From CAYMZZ01 sp046297935 (GTDB lineage: Bacteria; Bacteroidota; Bacteroidia; Chitinophagales; Chitinophagaceae), in NCBI GenBank assembly GCA_046297935.1, contig JBKBHA010000001.1, positions 248,001-312,000 on the forward strand: DNA of 64,000 bases, read 5' to 3'. Shown here in pieces: positions 52,904 to 61,655 of the stretch. The notes beneath the pieces were generated by a model. It was not told where the DNA came from. It worked only from the letters and a program-made list of their open reading frames with translations, and searched no databases. The first letter of the stretch is position 1. Every line of letters starts with the position of its first letter. The position numbers and the translations under genes were made by a program.

Positions 52904-54676
52904 ATGAAGTGGAATGTTGGCTTTTTGATGCTCTCGCTTTTCCTGTTTATTCAAAGCTGTAGCAAGAGTAATGAGGTAGACGGTCCTGACCCGGGAAACC
53001 CTGGTCCTGGTAATCCGGCCGATTCCATTTACAATCCGGTTGATCCGCCTGTAGCGGCCTCGCAGGGTTTCTTTTTGAACGACTGGGTTCCGATAAATTT
53101 TGACATTCCTCCATTTACACTAACCGGCCCTGCCAGCGGTGTGGCAACCGATTCTGTAAAAGTGGATCTGAACAAAGTGATCAGCAAAGTGCCAAAATGG
53201 GTGTATGGAAACAATGCCAACCCATACATGACTCAAATTGTCGATCAGCCCGCGCTGATGGGACATATTAGTCAACTGAAACCTCAGGTTATTCGCTTTC
53301 CGGGTGGCAATATCAGTTCCGTGTATTTTTGGGACCAGGAAAAAGATCAGGCTCCGGCTGATGTAGCCAATGTTTTATACGACAGCAACCTCAATCCCGT
53401 TCCCGCATCCGGTGGTGCACCGCACTATAGTTACTGGTCGGGGAAAAATAATGAAGGCTGGTCGCTATCGCTCGCCAGCTACTATCAGGTACTTCAGCAA
53501 ACGGCTTCCAAAGGGATGATTACGGTAAACTACCCCTATGCCCGGTATGGTCTTGCTGCTGATCCCGTAGCTGTGGCAGCACACTACGCCGCCAACTGGG
53601 TTCGGTTCGATGCTGGCCGCACAAGGTTTTGGGAAATTGGGAACGAAGTGAATGGTCCCTGGCAGGCAGGGTATAAAATTGATGTATCGCAAAACCGCGA
53701 CGGTCAACCGGAGATTATTAACGGCACACTGTATGGTCAGCATTTCAAAGTGTTTGCCGATTCCATGAAAAAAGCGGCACAGGAAATCGGTCATACCATT
53801 TACCTGGGTGCCGTACTGGAGGCACACGATGCTACCAACAGTTGGAATGTAACTGCCCGCGACTGGAACAATCGTTTTTTTGCTGCGGCAGGCAATGCCG
53901 CTGATTTTTTCATTGTGCATGACTATTTCCAGGAATCAGTTAGTTCGGCCTCCGTAATTCTTAATTCTGCGGAGTTAACCATACCGAAGATTGAAACCTA
54001 TCTGAAGGCCAATACCACAGCGAACGGAGTTCAAATGAAGCCAATTGCTTTGACAGAATGGAATATTTGGGCAACAGGGAGCAAACAAATGGTTTCGAAT
54101 ATTGCAGGACTGCATGCCAGCTTAGCTCTTGGAGAAATGATCAGGAGTAAGTTTGGTCAGGCGGCACGATGGGACCTTGCCAATGCCTGGGAAAATGGCG
54201 ACGATCACGGAATATTCAACAATGCCAATGGAGGAAATGCGGCTGAACCGGCCTGGAATCCTCGTCCCGCATTTTACCATATGTATTATTTCCAAAAATT
54301 TATGGGCGACCGTTTGGTAGAAAGTACCGTCAAGTCACTTAACAATCCAGGTGAACTGGTATCCTATGCATCCAGTTTTGGGTCGGGCGAGGCAGCGGTA
54401 ATTTTAATAAATAAGGGAAATAGTCTGCGCACTGTGACCATCGATTTCAAACATTTTCGCGCTGGCAACCGATACTACTGGTACACTTTAGCCGGAGGCA
54501 GCGACAATGGAGAGTTTTCCACCAAAGTGATGGTTAACGGCCAGAGTGGTAGTTCCGCAGTGGGCGGTCCTGGCAATTACAGCAGCATCTCCGCGCTGGC
54601 AGCACCGCTTACCGGCACCATAAAGATTCAGGTACCGGCCCGAGGGGCAGTGTACCTCGCTGCAGGCAAGCCCTAG
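52904..54676 (+). CDS. Clan GH-A glycoside hydrolase lipoprotein, alpha-L-arabinofuranosidase (GH51)-like
   Basis: 590-residue lipoprotein from the ATG at 52904; lipobox LFIQSC, then a Gly/Pro linker. A TIM barrel is followed by a beta-sandwich. The likely acid/base is Glu248 in FWEIGNEV and the likely nucleophile Glu385 in ALTEWNIW, 137 residues apart, which fits clan GH-A. VIRFPGGNISSVYFW resembles the early GH51 strand. Family beyond the clan is a judgement; GH51 arabinofuranosidase is the best guess. A GTG upstream is a weaker start. Confidence 0.75.
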   Translation: MKWNVGFLMLSLFLFIQSCSKSNEVDGPDPGNPGPGNPADSIYNPVDPPVAASQGFFLNDWVPINFDIPPFTLTGPASGVATDSVKVDLNKVISKVPKWVYGNNANPYMTQIVDQPALMGHISQLKPQVIRFPGGNISSVYFWDQEKDQAPADVANVLYDSNLNPVPASGGAPHYSYWSGKNNEGWSLSLASYYQVLQQTASKGMITVNYPYARYGLAADPVAVAAHYAANWVRFDAGRTRFWEIGNEVNGPWQAGYKIDVSQNRDGQPEIINGTLYGQHFKVFADSMKKAAQEIGHTIYLGAVLEAHDATNSWNVTARDWNNRFFAAAGNAADFFIVHDYFQESVSSASVILNSAELTIPKIETYLKANTTANGVQMKPIALTEWNIWATGSKQMVSNIAGLHASLALGEMIRSKFGQAARWDLANAWENGDDHGIFNNANGGNAAEPAWNPRPAFYHMYYFQKFMGDRLVESTVKSLNNPGELVSYASSFGSGEAAVILINKGNSLRTVTIDFKHFRAGNRYYWYTLAGGSDNGEFSTKVMVNGQSGSSAVGGPGNYSSISALAAPLTGTIKIQVPARGAVYLAAGKP

Positions 54677-54703
54677 GCTAGGCAGGAAGTACTATCTTTA
54701 CGA

Positions 54704-55831
54704 ATGCTTTTTGGACTAAGAAAAGTAATTGCTCTATTCATTACGGGGACGTTGTTTTTTGCATGTGGTTTCCGAAACGAGGAACCCCTGGCTACAACTG
54801 ACTCAACCCATAGTTGCATGCAGGTGCCACAGCGCTTTGCTGCTGACAGCGCAAATCTGCCCGATTCCGCAAACATGTTAGATATAGAGGGTATGGTATT
54901 GTTACCAGCAGGTGAGTTTGAAATGGGCGGCGATAACGAACAGGCATCACGCGACGAATTTCCTAAACATCGTGTAAGGGTTGATTCCTTTTATATGGAT
55001 CAAACGGAAGTGACCAATGCGCAGTTTCGCCGTTTTGTAGAGGCGACAGGATATATTACTACGGCCGAACGGAAGCCAGACTGGGAGGAATTGCGTAAAA
55101 CATTGCCTCCTGGAACACCCAGACCTCCCGACAGTGTGATGCAGGCAGCTTCGTTGGTGTTTAAAACAACCACTGGTCCGGTAGATCTGCGTGATTATTC
55201 ACAATGGTGGAGTTGGCAGGCTGGTGCTGACTGGAAGCACCCGCAGGGTCCCGGCAGCAACATTGACGGGAAGGAAAATTATCCGGTGGTGCATGTGAGT
55301 TGGGATGATGCCGTGGCCTATTGTAGATGGGCAGGTAGACGGCTGCCAACCGAGGCCGAATGGGAATATGCAGCCAGAGGCGGGCGATTGAATCAGATTT
55401 ATCCCTGGGGCAACGAGCATATAAATGCCGGTAAGCCCAAAGCAAATAGCTGGGAAGGAAGTTTTCCCTATTTCAATCAGAAAAAAGACGGATTTGAGCG
55501 GTCAGCGCCGGTCAAAAGCTTTGCGGCAAATCAATTTGGTCTTTACGACATGGCTGGCAATGTTTGGGAATGGTGCAGCGACTGGTACGATGCGGATTAC
55601 TATCAAAGCCTTGTGGCAGGAACTGCCTACAATCCACAAGGCCCTGCTCGCAGCAACGATCCCGCCGAGCCACATACTCCGAAAAGAATCCTGCGGGGCG
55701 GAAGTTTTTTATGCAACGAAAGCTATTGCAGCGGATACCGGGTTGCCAGGAGAATGAAAAGCAGTCCCGATACCGGATTAGAACACACCGGTTTTCGAAC
55801 CGTAAAGGATATTAGTCAGCAGGTCAAATGA
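54704..55831 (+). CDS. Formylglycine-generating enzyme (FGE/SUMF1)-family lipoprotein
   Basis: 375-residue protein with a lipobox (LFFAC) and a full FGE-sulfatase domain from about residue 60 to the end: MVLLPAGEFEMGG, DQTEVTNAQFRRFVEATGYIT, PTEAEWEYAARGG, YDMAGNVWEWCSDWY, RGGSFLCNESYCSGYR. The two active-site cysteines are Cys337 and Cys342, five residues apart, as in characterised FGEs (human Cys336/Cys341). Many SUMF1-like lipoproteins lack them, so this one may be a genuine Cys-to-formylglycine oxidase. No sulfatase gene is in the window. It follows the GH-A gene by 27 bases and galK follows after nine. Confidence 0.88.
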   Translation: MLFGLRKVIALFITGTLFFACGFRNEEPLATTDSTHSCMQVPQRFAADSANLPDSANMLDIEGMVLLPAGEFEMGGDNEQASRDEFPKHRVRVDSFYMDQTEVTNAQFRRFVEATGYITTAERKPDWEELRKTLPPGTPRPPDSVMQAASLVFKTTTGPVDLRDYSQWWSWQAGADWKHPQGPGSNIDGKENYPVVHVSWDDAVAYCRWAGRRLPTEAEWEYAARGGRLNQIYPWGNEHINAGKPKANSWEGSFPYFNQKKDGFERSAPVKSFAANQFGLYDMAGNVWEWCSDWYDADYYQSLVAGTAYNPQGPARSNDPAEPHTPKRILRGGSFLCNESYCSGYRVARRMKSSPDTGLEHTGFRTVKDISQQVK

Positions 55832-55840
55832 ATCGTTAGT

Positions 55841-57001
55841 ATGGATATACAAAAACAACTGGAAGGTCTTTTTTATGAAAAATTCAAATCCGCTCCCGAT
55901 TGCCTGGCAATGGCTCCGGGAAGGATAAATATCATAGGCGAACATACCGACTACAACCAGGGCTGGGTTCTGCCCGCTGCCATCGATAAGTCGGCCTGGC
56001 TGGCTTTAAGTATCACCGACGATGAAATGGTTGAATTGTTCGCCGCCGATTTGGGTGAGCATGTACGTATTGCTGTAGCCGACATTCATCCTTTTGCCGC
56101 TGGTAGCTGGCCCAACTATTTGCTCGGGGTGCTGGCGCAGTTTAAAAGAAAGGGAATCCGGCTTCCCGGCTTCCGGGCTGTTTTGTTGAGTCAGGTTCCC
56201 GTGGGTGCCGGGCTTTCCTCTTCAGCCGCCATAGAAGCGGCCATGGCCGTGGCTGTAGATCACCTGTTAAATTGCGGTCTGGACCGACTTGATCTGGTGC
56301 ATATGGCACAGAAGGCCGAACATGAATATGCCGGCGTGCTATGCGGAATCATGGATCAGTTTGCTTCGGTTATGGGGCGCGCCGACCATGCAATTCAACT
56401 CGATTGCGCCAGTCTTCAGTTTGAGTACCTGCCGCTAAATATGGAAGGTTACAAATGGCTTTTGCTCAATAGCCATGTGTCGCATGCGCTGGCTTCATCC
56501 GAATACAACACCCGCAGGCAGGAATGTCAACGCGGTGTAGATATGATCAACAGCAGGTATTCACAGGTAGTGTCGCTACGAGATGTGAGCCTGAATATGC
56601 TCGATGAATGTGTGAGGCCTTTTGATGAATTAATAGATCGTCGTTGCCGCTACGTGGTGCAGGAAAATGCGAGGCTGCTGGCAGCAAGTAAGGATCTACA
56701 AGCCGGTGACCTGGTTTCCCTTGGTAAGAAAATGTTGGAAACCCACACCGGGCTGAGCAGGATGTATGAAGTGAGTTGTCGCGAACTAGACTGGCTGGTT
56801 GACTATGCAAAAGCACAGCCGGGGGTGCTGGGCGCGCGATTGATGGGAGGCGGATTTGGTGGCTGTACTATTAACCTCATCAAGGAAGACGAAATAGCAT
56901 CTTTAATTTCCACAATAAAGCCGGCATATGAGCAGGCCATGCAACGGCCGTTGACTGCCTATATCGCATCGGCGGCCGACGGAGCAAGAGTTATTTACTA
57001 A
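55841..57001 (+). CDS. galK: Galactokinase GalK
   Basis: GHMP kinase, 386 residues, phosphorylating galactose at C1. The galactokinase signature GRINIIGEHTDYNQGWVLPAAI is at about residues 27-48. PVGAGLSSSAAIEAAMAVAV is the ATP-binding loop, and LMGGGFGGCTINL the third GHMP motif. It is the Leloir-pathway entry for galactose and lies next to a mutarotase-like lipoprotein. No galT is in the window. Confidence 0.96.
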   Translation: MDIQKQLEGLFYEKFKSAPDCLAMAPGRINIIGEHTDYNQGWVLPAAIDKSAWLALSITDDEMVELFAADLGEHVRIAVADIHPFAAGSWPNYLLGVLAQFKRKGIRLPGFRAVLLSQVPVGAGLSSSAAIEAAMAVAVDHLLNCGLDRLDLVHMAQKAEHEYAGVLCGIMDQFASVMGRADHAIQLDCASLQFEYLPLNMEGYKWLLLNSHVSHALASSEYNTRRQECQRGVDMINSRYSQVVSLRDVSLNMLDECVRPFDELIDRRCRYVVQENARLLAASKDLQAGDLVSLGKKMLETHTGLSRMYEVSCRELDWLVDYAKAQPGVLGARLMGGGFGGCTINLIKEDEIASLISTIKPAYEQAMQRPLTAYIASAADGARVIY

Positions 57002-57064
57002 AATATTTAAGATCGACAGCGGCATAATGACTGCTGATTCGGTAGATTCAATTAATTAAGCTGT

Positions 57065-58198
57065 ATGAAATCTTTATTTCTTGTTTGTTCTATCGGACTG
57101 TTTACGTTCGCCTGCAAAAATCAGGAACGGGTATCGGATGCTGAAAGTCTGCCTGCAGCCGCAGCGTTCGACACTGTTATTGATGGAAAGAAGGTTGGAA
57201 TTGTGTATCTGAAAAATGATGAAGGTATGTCGGCCGCCGTTACTAACTACGGTGCCCGTATGCTGGCACTTTGGGTGCCCGATAAAGATGGTAAGCCGGT
57301 AGATGTATTGCTGGGTTTGCCAGGCATTCACGACTATGTGCAGGCTAAGGAACGTTTTTTTGGAGCTGTTGTAGGGCGATTTGGTAACCGGATAGCCCGA
57401 GGGAGATTTGTTTTAAACGGCAAAGAATATCATCTCGACATCAACAACCCTCCCAATAGTCTGCATGGCGGCGCTACCGGCTTCCATAGCAGAGTGTGGG
57501 ACATGCAGCAACCCGATAGCCAGACTGTTCGTTTAACCTATGTGTCGCCCGATGGGGAAGAAGGCTATCCCGGAACGCTGACCGTGCAGGTGGAATATAA
57601 GCTCACCAGCGACAATCAGTTGTTGATGAACTATGAATGGAACTCTGACCAGCTCAGTGTCGCCAACATCACCAACCACAATTTCTGGAATCTAAATGGA
57701 GAGGGAAGCGGTAGCATCAATCAACACCTGCTGCAGATACCTGCAGCCAACTATACTCCGGTTGATTCAACTCTCATTCCCACAGGTATAAGTCCTGTTG
57801 CAGGCACGCCATTTGATTTCCGCAAGGTCAGAACAATTGGTCAGGATCTTGATACCAGCCATATTCAGCTAAAATATGGTGCGGGATACGATCATAATTT
57901 TGTGCTTGATAAAGGCATTACGAACGATACCGCCTGGGCCGGCACCATTACAGGTGATATTTCGGGTATTGTAATGAGGATTGTAACCACAGAACCGGGT
58001 CTTCAATTCTATGGCGGAAATTTTATGAAGAGCCAGCATCGCCTGAAGAACGGCAGCCGCGACGATTTCCGAACAGCCTTCTGTCTCGAAACCCAGCACT
58101 TTCCCGATAGTCCCAATCAACCAACTTTCCCATCCACATTGGTAGAACCAGGCAGAGTTTATCAGAGCAGGACAGCGTACAAGTTTTCGACGCCTTAG
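57065..58198 (+). CDS. galM: Aldose 1-epimerase (galactose mutarotase) lipoprotein
   Basis: 377-residue aldose 1-epimerase with an N-terminal lipobox (LFTFAC), so the enzyme should sit in the periplasm or outer membrane rather than the cytosol. Conserved segments are GAVVGRFGNRIARGRF, NNPPNSLHGGATGFHSRVWDM, TNHNFWNLNG (active-site His) and LETQHFPDSPNQP (catalytic Glu). Extracytoplasmic mutarotation could prepare galactose for uptake. It ends 19 bases before a perfect inverted repeat. Confidence 0.93.
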   Translation: MKSLFLVCSIGLFTFACKNQERVSDAESLPAAAAFDTVIDGKKVGIVYLKNDEGMSAAVTNYGARMLALWVPDKDGKPVDVLLGLPGIHDYVQAKERFFGAVVGRFGNRIARGRFVLNGKEYHLDINNPPNSLHGGATGFHSRVWDMQQPDSQTVRLTYVSPDGEEGYPGTLTVQVEYKLTSDNQLLMNYEWNSDQLSVANITNHNFWNLNGEGSGSINQHLLQIPAANYTPVDSTLIPTGISPVAGTPFDFRKVRTIGQDLDTSHIQLKYGAGYDHNFVLDKGITNDTAWAGTITGDISGIVMRIVTTEPGLQFYGGNFMKSQHRLKNGSRDDFRTAFCLETQHFPDSPNQPTFPSTLVEPGRVYQSRTAYKFSTP

Positions 58199-58217
58199 TC
58201 AAATGGCGCCTTTGGCG

Positions 58218-58266
58218 AATGTGCAAATGTTCAATCAAAAATTCTCAAATTGAACATTTGCACATT
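58218..58266. terminator. Perfect 18-bp hairpin between convergent genes
   Basis: Arm 58218-58235 (AATGTGCAAATGTTCAAT) and arm 58249-58266 are exact reverse complements with a 13-base loop. More AATGTGCAA units continue to 58290. It lies between galM and the convergent lipoprotein gene, so a two-way terminator role is plausible. It is built from the same unit as the repeat at 26381-26480. Confidence 0.75.
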
Positions 58267-58289
58267 TTCACATTTGCACACTTGCACAT

Positions 58290-59129
58290 TTATGGAAGTG
58301 TCACTTCCGTCGTCCAGTTGCCAATCTGAATGATGGCTTTATTGTCGCAATTGCCGTTGCCATAATCGATGGTACCGGAAACATTGTTGTAAGTAAATGC
58401 TGAGATTCCCTGCACCACATTACGGCAGCTATTCTTAACGATCAGGTTGCTGGTAATGGTGGAGCTGAGCGACTGTCCGTTGCTGTTGCTGGCGTTGCTG
58501 CTTCCGGAAATGCTAAACTCATCGTCGGCAATATCGAAAGTGCCTGTGCCGGCTGTTTGTGTGATGGTTTTGTTGCCGCTGTAGTTGTAAACCGTTCCCG
58601 TTAACAGGGTGATGCTCCCGCCTGTTACGGAAGTGCTGATAGCGAGGCCATTTCCATTTCCGCTTCCATTATTGGTAATAGTATAGGTGCCTGCTACTGC
58701 AATGCCATTGACTTTATAACCATCGAAGCTTGCACTGATGTTGGCACCGGTATTATAAAAGCGGTCGCTGATTGTATAAATTATTTTTCCCTCTCTGGTA
58801 ATTCCGCCGGGCGACTGGCAGGCTGCACCAAAATCGACGGTAACGGTTTTAGGGAATACTCCGGGGTCCGCGGGTACCACGGTCACTGAACCACATCGGC
58901 TGTAGTCGCCTGACTGGTCGCCGCCGCGACCCATCAAGTCATTATCGCTGTTGGCGCTCATTACCTGAACATAAGCGTCGTTGTAAGCATATTCGGAAAC
59001 TGCATTGGCGGCCGTTAGTTCAACTGCTTTTAGCTGATCAGGGTTTTCGTCGGTATCGTTCTTCGAGCAGGCGGTCAATGCCAGGCTGGCAATAGCCGCC
59101 ATAGAAAGTAACTTAGTTGTCTTGTTCAT
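58290..59129 (-). CDS. Uncharacterised lipoprotein
   Basis: 279-residue lipoprotein with lipobox LALTAC and a following Asp/Asn-rich spacer. The rest is predicted beta-rich, with Thr/Ser/Gly/Asn-rich strands (TYTITNNGSGNGNGLAIS, SSNASNSNGQSLSSTI) and five cysteines after the lipobox. I recognise the general type, common in Bacteroidota, but no named domain. Surface or periplasmic location is inferred. It stands alone and converges on galM. Confidence 0.75.
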   Translation of the reverse strand: MNKTTKLLSMAAIASLALTACSKNDTDENPDQLKAVELTAANAVSEYAYNDAYVQVMSANSDNDLMGRGGDQSGDYSRCGSVTVVPADPGVFPKTVTVDFGAACQSPGGITREGKIIYTISDRFYNTGANISASFDGYKVNGIAVAGTYTITNNGSGNGNGLAISTSVTGGSITLLTGTVYNYSGNKTITQTAGTGTFDIADDEFSISGSSNASNSNGQSLSSTITSNLIVKNSCRNVVQGISAFTYNNVSGTIDYGNGNCDNKAIIQIGNWTTEVTLP

Positions 59130-59531
59130 GGAGTTAAGATTTGGGTAAATGAGGCCCTTTTGAAGAATTAAGAACGGCCGGGTTTAATGGGTATTGTTGA
59201 AAAATGCCTGGTTTGCGGAAAATTACCGTGCGCGCCCAGGGCTGGAAACGTAAAATTCCGTCACCTTTCACCGCATCTTTCATAAACGATCGTTCGGTCA
59301 TTTTTAATTGGCCGAGCTGCTTATCACCGTTTTTGGGTATCGTCCTGGCTTTGGCAGGGCTTTAATTTTGCCAGTCCCGTGGTTTGTCGGAAACCACCCA
59401 TCATATTGGCGTAATCGGGACCCCGGGAAGTGACAGACCTGTTTTAGCTTCGTGTTGCCTGTTGCTGACTGCCGATCGCCGGTTAAAAACCGCAGTTCAA
59501 CCGTAGTTTTTCCCAATTCGGGGAAAAATAG
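59130..59531. other. Roughly 400-base interval between divergent genes without a gene
   Basis: No open frame with family signal. A 10-bp palindrome AACGATCGTT occurs at 59285-59294. The left end should hold the promoter of the lipoprotein gene on the minus strand, but no clear TTTG/TAnnTTTG pair was found there. The right end joins the tetR promoter. Confidence 0.6.
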
Positions 59532-59563
59532 TTGACTGATTTTGACAAACGTCGTTACATTTG
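59532..59563 (+). promoter_or_regulatory. Promoter of the tetR gene
   Basis: A TTG at 59532-59534 and TACATTTG at 59556-59563, an exact TAnnTTTG match, are 21 bases apart. The ATG at 59586 lies 23 bases downstream. Confidence 0.6.
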
Positions 59564-59576
59564 CTAACACTGTTAG
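59564..59576. promoter_or_regulatory. Candidate TetR operator CTAACACTGTTAG
   Basis: A perfect 13-base palindrome with six-base arms around a central C. It directly abuts the -7 element, so bound repressor would block transcription of tetR. Autoregulation is the likely role. Confidence 0.6.
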
Positions 59577-59585
59577 GTGAAATTG

Positions 59586-60179
59586 ATGGGTACAAGCGAA
59601 AGAAGGCAAAGAGAGAAGGAACAGATTCGGACAGCCATATTGGAAAAGGCCTGGGATCTGGTTCAGACAGAAGGCTGGGACGCCCTGTCAATACGAAAGA
59701 TTGCAGATGCGATTGAATACAGCGTACCCGTTATTTATGACCATTTTGCCAACAAGGAAGCGATCCTTTCAGAAATAGCGACGGAGGGATTTCGAAAATT
59801 GTCGAAGCAGGTGGCCGCAGCGAAGAAAAAACAAAAGACACCGGTCGATCAATTGAAGGCAATGGCCGATGCTTACTGGAATTTTGCGTTGAAAAATCCG
59901 GACTATTACCGGTTGATGTTTGGAGTGGGAATGCCCTGTTGCAAATGCGGAATGGAAGATCAGGATGGATTTGAGTTTCATGTTACCGAAGCCATCACCC
60001 AACAGGCCGCCAGAAGCAAGTACAAGTTCACGAATGTTTGTCTGAAATACCATACATACTGGTCCATTTTACATGGCCTGGTATCGATTAAAATAACTGA
60101 ACAATCGCCGCAGAACCAGGAATTGAATAAGCTGGTGCTACGCGATGCGATTGAAGGTTTTATCCGGAATCTGAATTAA
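59586..60179 (+). CDS. TetR/AcrR-family transcriptional regulator
   Basis: 197 residues from the ATG at 59586. The N-terminal HTH is TEGWDALSIRKIADAIEYSVPVIYDHFANKEAILSEI (about residues 29-65). The C-terminal ligand domain is variable, with a CxC-type pair (MPCCKCGMEDQDG) near residue 120. It precedes the RND efflux genes by 243 bases and probably represses them. A GTG nine bases upstream is a weaker start. Confidence 0.92.
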   Translation: MGTSERRQREKEQIRTAILEKAWDLVQTEGWDALSIRKIADAIEYSVPVIYDHFANKEAILSEIATEGFRKLSKQVAAAKKKQKTPVDQLKAMADAYWNFALKNPDYYRLMFGVGMPCCKCGMEDQDGFEFHVTEAITQQAARSKYKFTNVCLKYHTYWSILHGLVSIKITEQSPQNQELNKLVLRDAIEGFIRNLN

Positions 60180-60318
60180 ACTGAAAGCCATGCAACGTTT
60201 CATAACGATTGGCTGTTAAGGATGGCGCCCGCTGTTCCTTTTACGTAAGGACCCCGATACCATTCAGAACACCGCCTAATGTAGCGATCAATTAGCAGGG
60301 AGACGAAGATTTTTCCCC

Positions 60319-60335
60319 GTAACCAGTCCGGTTAC
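60319..60335. promoter_or_regulatory. Inverted repeat GTAACC-N5-GGTTAC upstream of the efflux adaptor
   Basis: A 6-bp inverted repeat with five-base centre lies 88 bases before the adaptor start. It shares TAAC/GTTA half-sites with the palindrome at 59564 but has wider spacing. It could be a second TetR site or a small hairpin. Confidence 0.35.
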
Positions 60336-60422
60336 GTGTGGGCTGTTCGTCGATATACCGGAAATATGGGTTCAAATTTTTATATGCACGACAATTTAAA
60401 TACACACGCAAAAACTACGATA

Positions 60423-61607
60423 ATGAAAACCAAACACCTTAATCAACTGTACACATCAATGACCTTAGCCGGATCAGCGCTGCTGGCGCTAGTGCTGCTT
60501 GCGGGATGTGGCAGCAGCTCTGGCTCTGCTCCCATGGGGGCACCGCCACCGGCAGAACTGCCTGTATACGCTGTTACGCAGTCGGATGCTACTGTATATC
60601 AGGAATTCGCAAGCTCTATAGAAGGTATGCAGGATATCGAGATCCGTCCACAGGTAGAAGGATACCTCGATCGCATTTATGTAGATGAGGGCTCATACGT
60701 TCGTAAGGGACAACTACTGTTTCATATCAACGATCGTCCTTTTGCAGAGCAGTTGAATACTGCCCGCGCCGGACTAAGTGCTGCAAAAGCAAGTCTCAGC
60801 ACTGCAGAGATCAACCTCAATAAGTTGAAGCCGCTTGTTGATAACAGCATTATTTCGCCGGTACAATTGCGCTCGGCCCAAAGCAGCTTTGATGCGGCGG
60901 CTGCCGCCGTTCAACAGGCAGAGGCGCAGGTACGACAGGCAGAAATAAACATGGGATTTACCAGCATTAAAGCGCCGGTTGAAGGATACGTGGGACGTAT
61001 TCCGCACCGAATTGGAAGCCTGGTGAATACCAATACCGCGGCAGCGTTGACAGTGCTGTCTGAAATTCGCGAAGTATACGCATATTTCTCGCTGAGCGAA
61101 TCAGACTATCTGCAATTTCAACAACAATTTCCGGGCAAGACATTTGAAGAAAAAATCAAACAGATGCCCGCAGTGGAGTTGTTGATGGCCGACGGACAGT
61201 TGTATCCACACAAAGGTCGTATCCAACTGATGACTGGCCAGTTTGATCACAGTACCGGCGCGGTTAGTCTGCGCGCCGTGTTCCAGAATCCCGATCGGCT
61301 GCTTCGTTCGGGCAACACAGGAAAAATCCGGTTGCCTCTGAGCCTCAAGCAGGCGGTGGTAGTGCCACAGGAATCTACATTCGCAATACAGGATAAGATC
61401 TTTGTGTTCACTGTTTCCGACAGCAACACGGTTGCCAGTCGTCCCATTGAGATTTCAGGAAAGTCAGGGGCCTATTATTTCGTTGGCAATGGTCTAAAGG
61501 CCGGCGAACGAATTGTATACTCTGGTACCGGCAATTTGCAGGATGGAATGCCCATTGTTCCGCAGCCTATTTCTTCCGACAGCCTGTTAAAAGCCAGGCC
61601 GATCTGA
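60423..61607 (+). CDS. RND efflux periplasmic adaptor (AcrA/MexA-like) lipoprotein
   Basis: 394 residues from the ATG at 60423, which gives a lipoprotein signal ending LLAGC; the frame upstream has no signal-like start. It has the membrane-fusion layout: lipoyl half (IEIRPQVEGYLDRIYVDEGSYVRKGQLLF), a coiled-coil hairpin (about 95-165, AKASLSTAEINLNKL), the returning lipoyl half (SIKAPVEGYVGRI) and a beta-barrel. It links the pump at 61656 to an outer-membrane channel not seen here. Confidence 0.93.
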   Translation: MKTKHLNQLYTSMTLAGSALLALVLLAGCGSSSGSAPMGAPPPAELPVYAVTQSDATVYQEFASSIEGMQDIEIRPQVEGYLDRIYVDEGSYVRKGQLLFHINDRPFAEQLNTARAGLSAAKASLSTAEINLNKLKPLVDNSIISPVQLRSAQSSFDAAAAAVQQAEAQVRQAEINMGFTSIKAPVEGYVGRIPHRIGSLVNTNTAAALTVLSEIREVYAYFSLSESDYLQFQQQFPGKTFEEKIKQMPAVELLMADGQLYPHKGRIQLMTGQFDHSTGAVSLRAVFQNPDRLLRSGNTGKIRLPLSLKQAVVVPQESTFAIQDKIFVFTVSDSNTVASRPIEISGKSGAYYFVGNGLKAGERIVYSGTGNLQDGMPIVPQPISSDSLLKARPI

Positions 61608-61655
61608 AGCAGTTCGGTGAATCATATTTAATTATCCAAAACCCAACTTACAGGG

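Noticed and set aside
59285..59294. Second TetR operator AACGATCGTT
   Set aside because: A 10-base palindrome alone is weak, lies 290 bases from tetR and is not near a convincing promoter.
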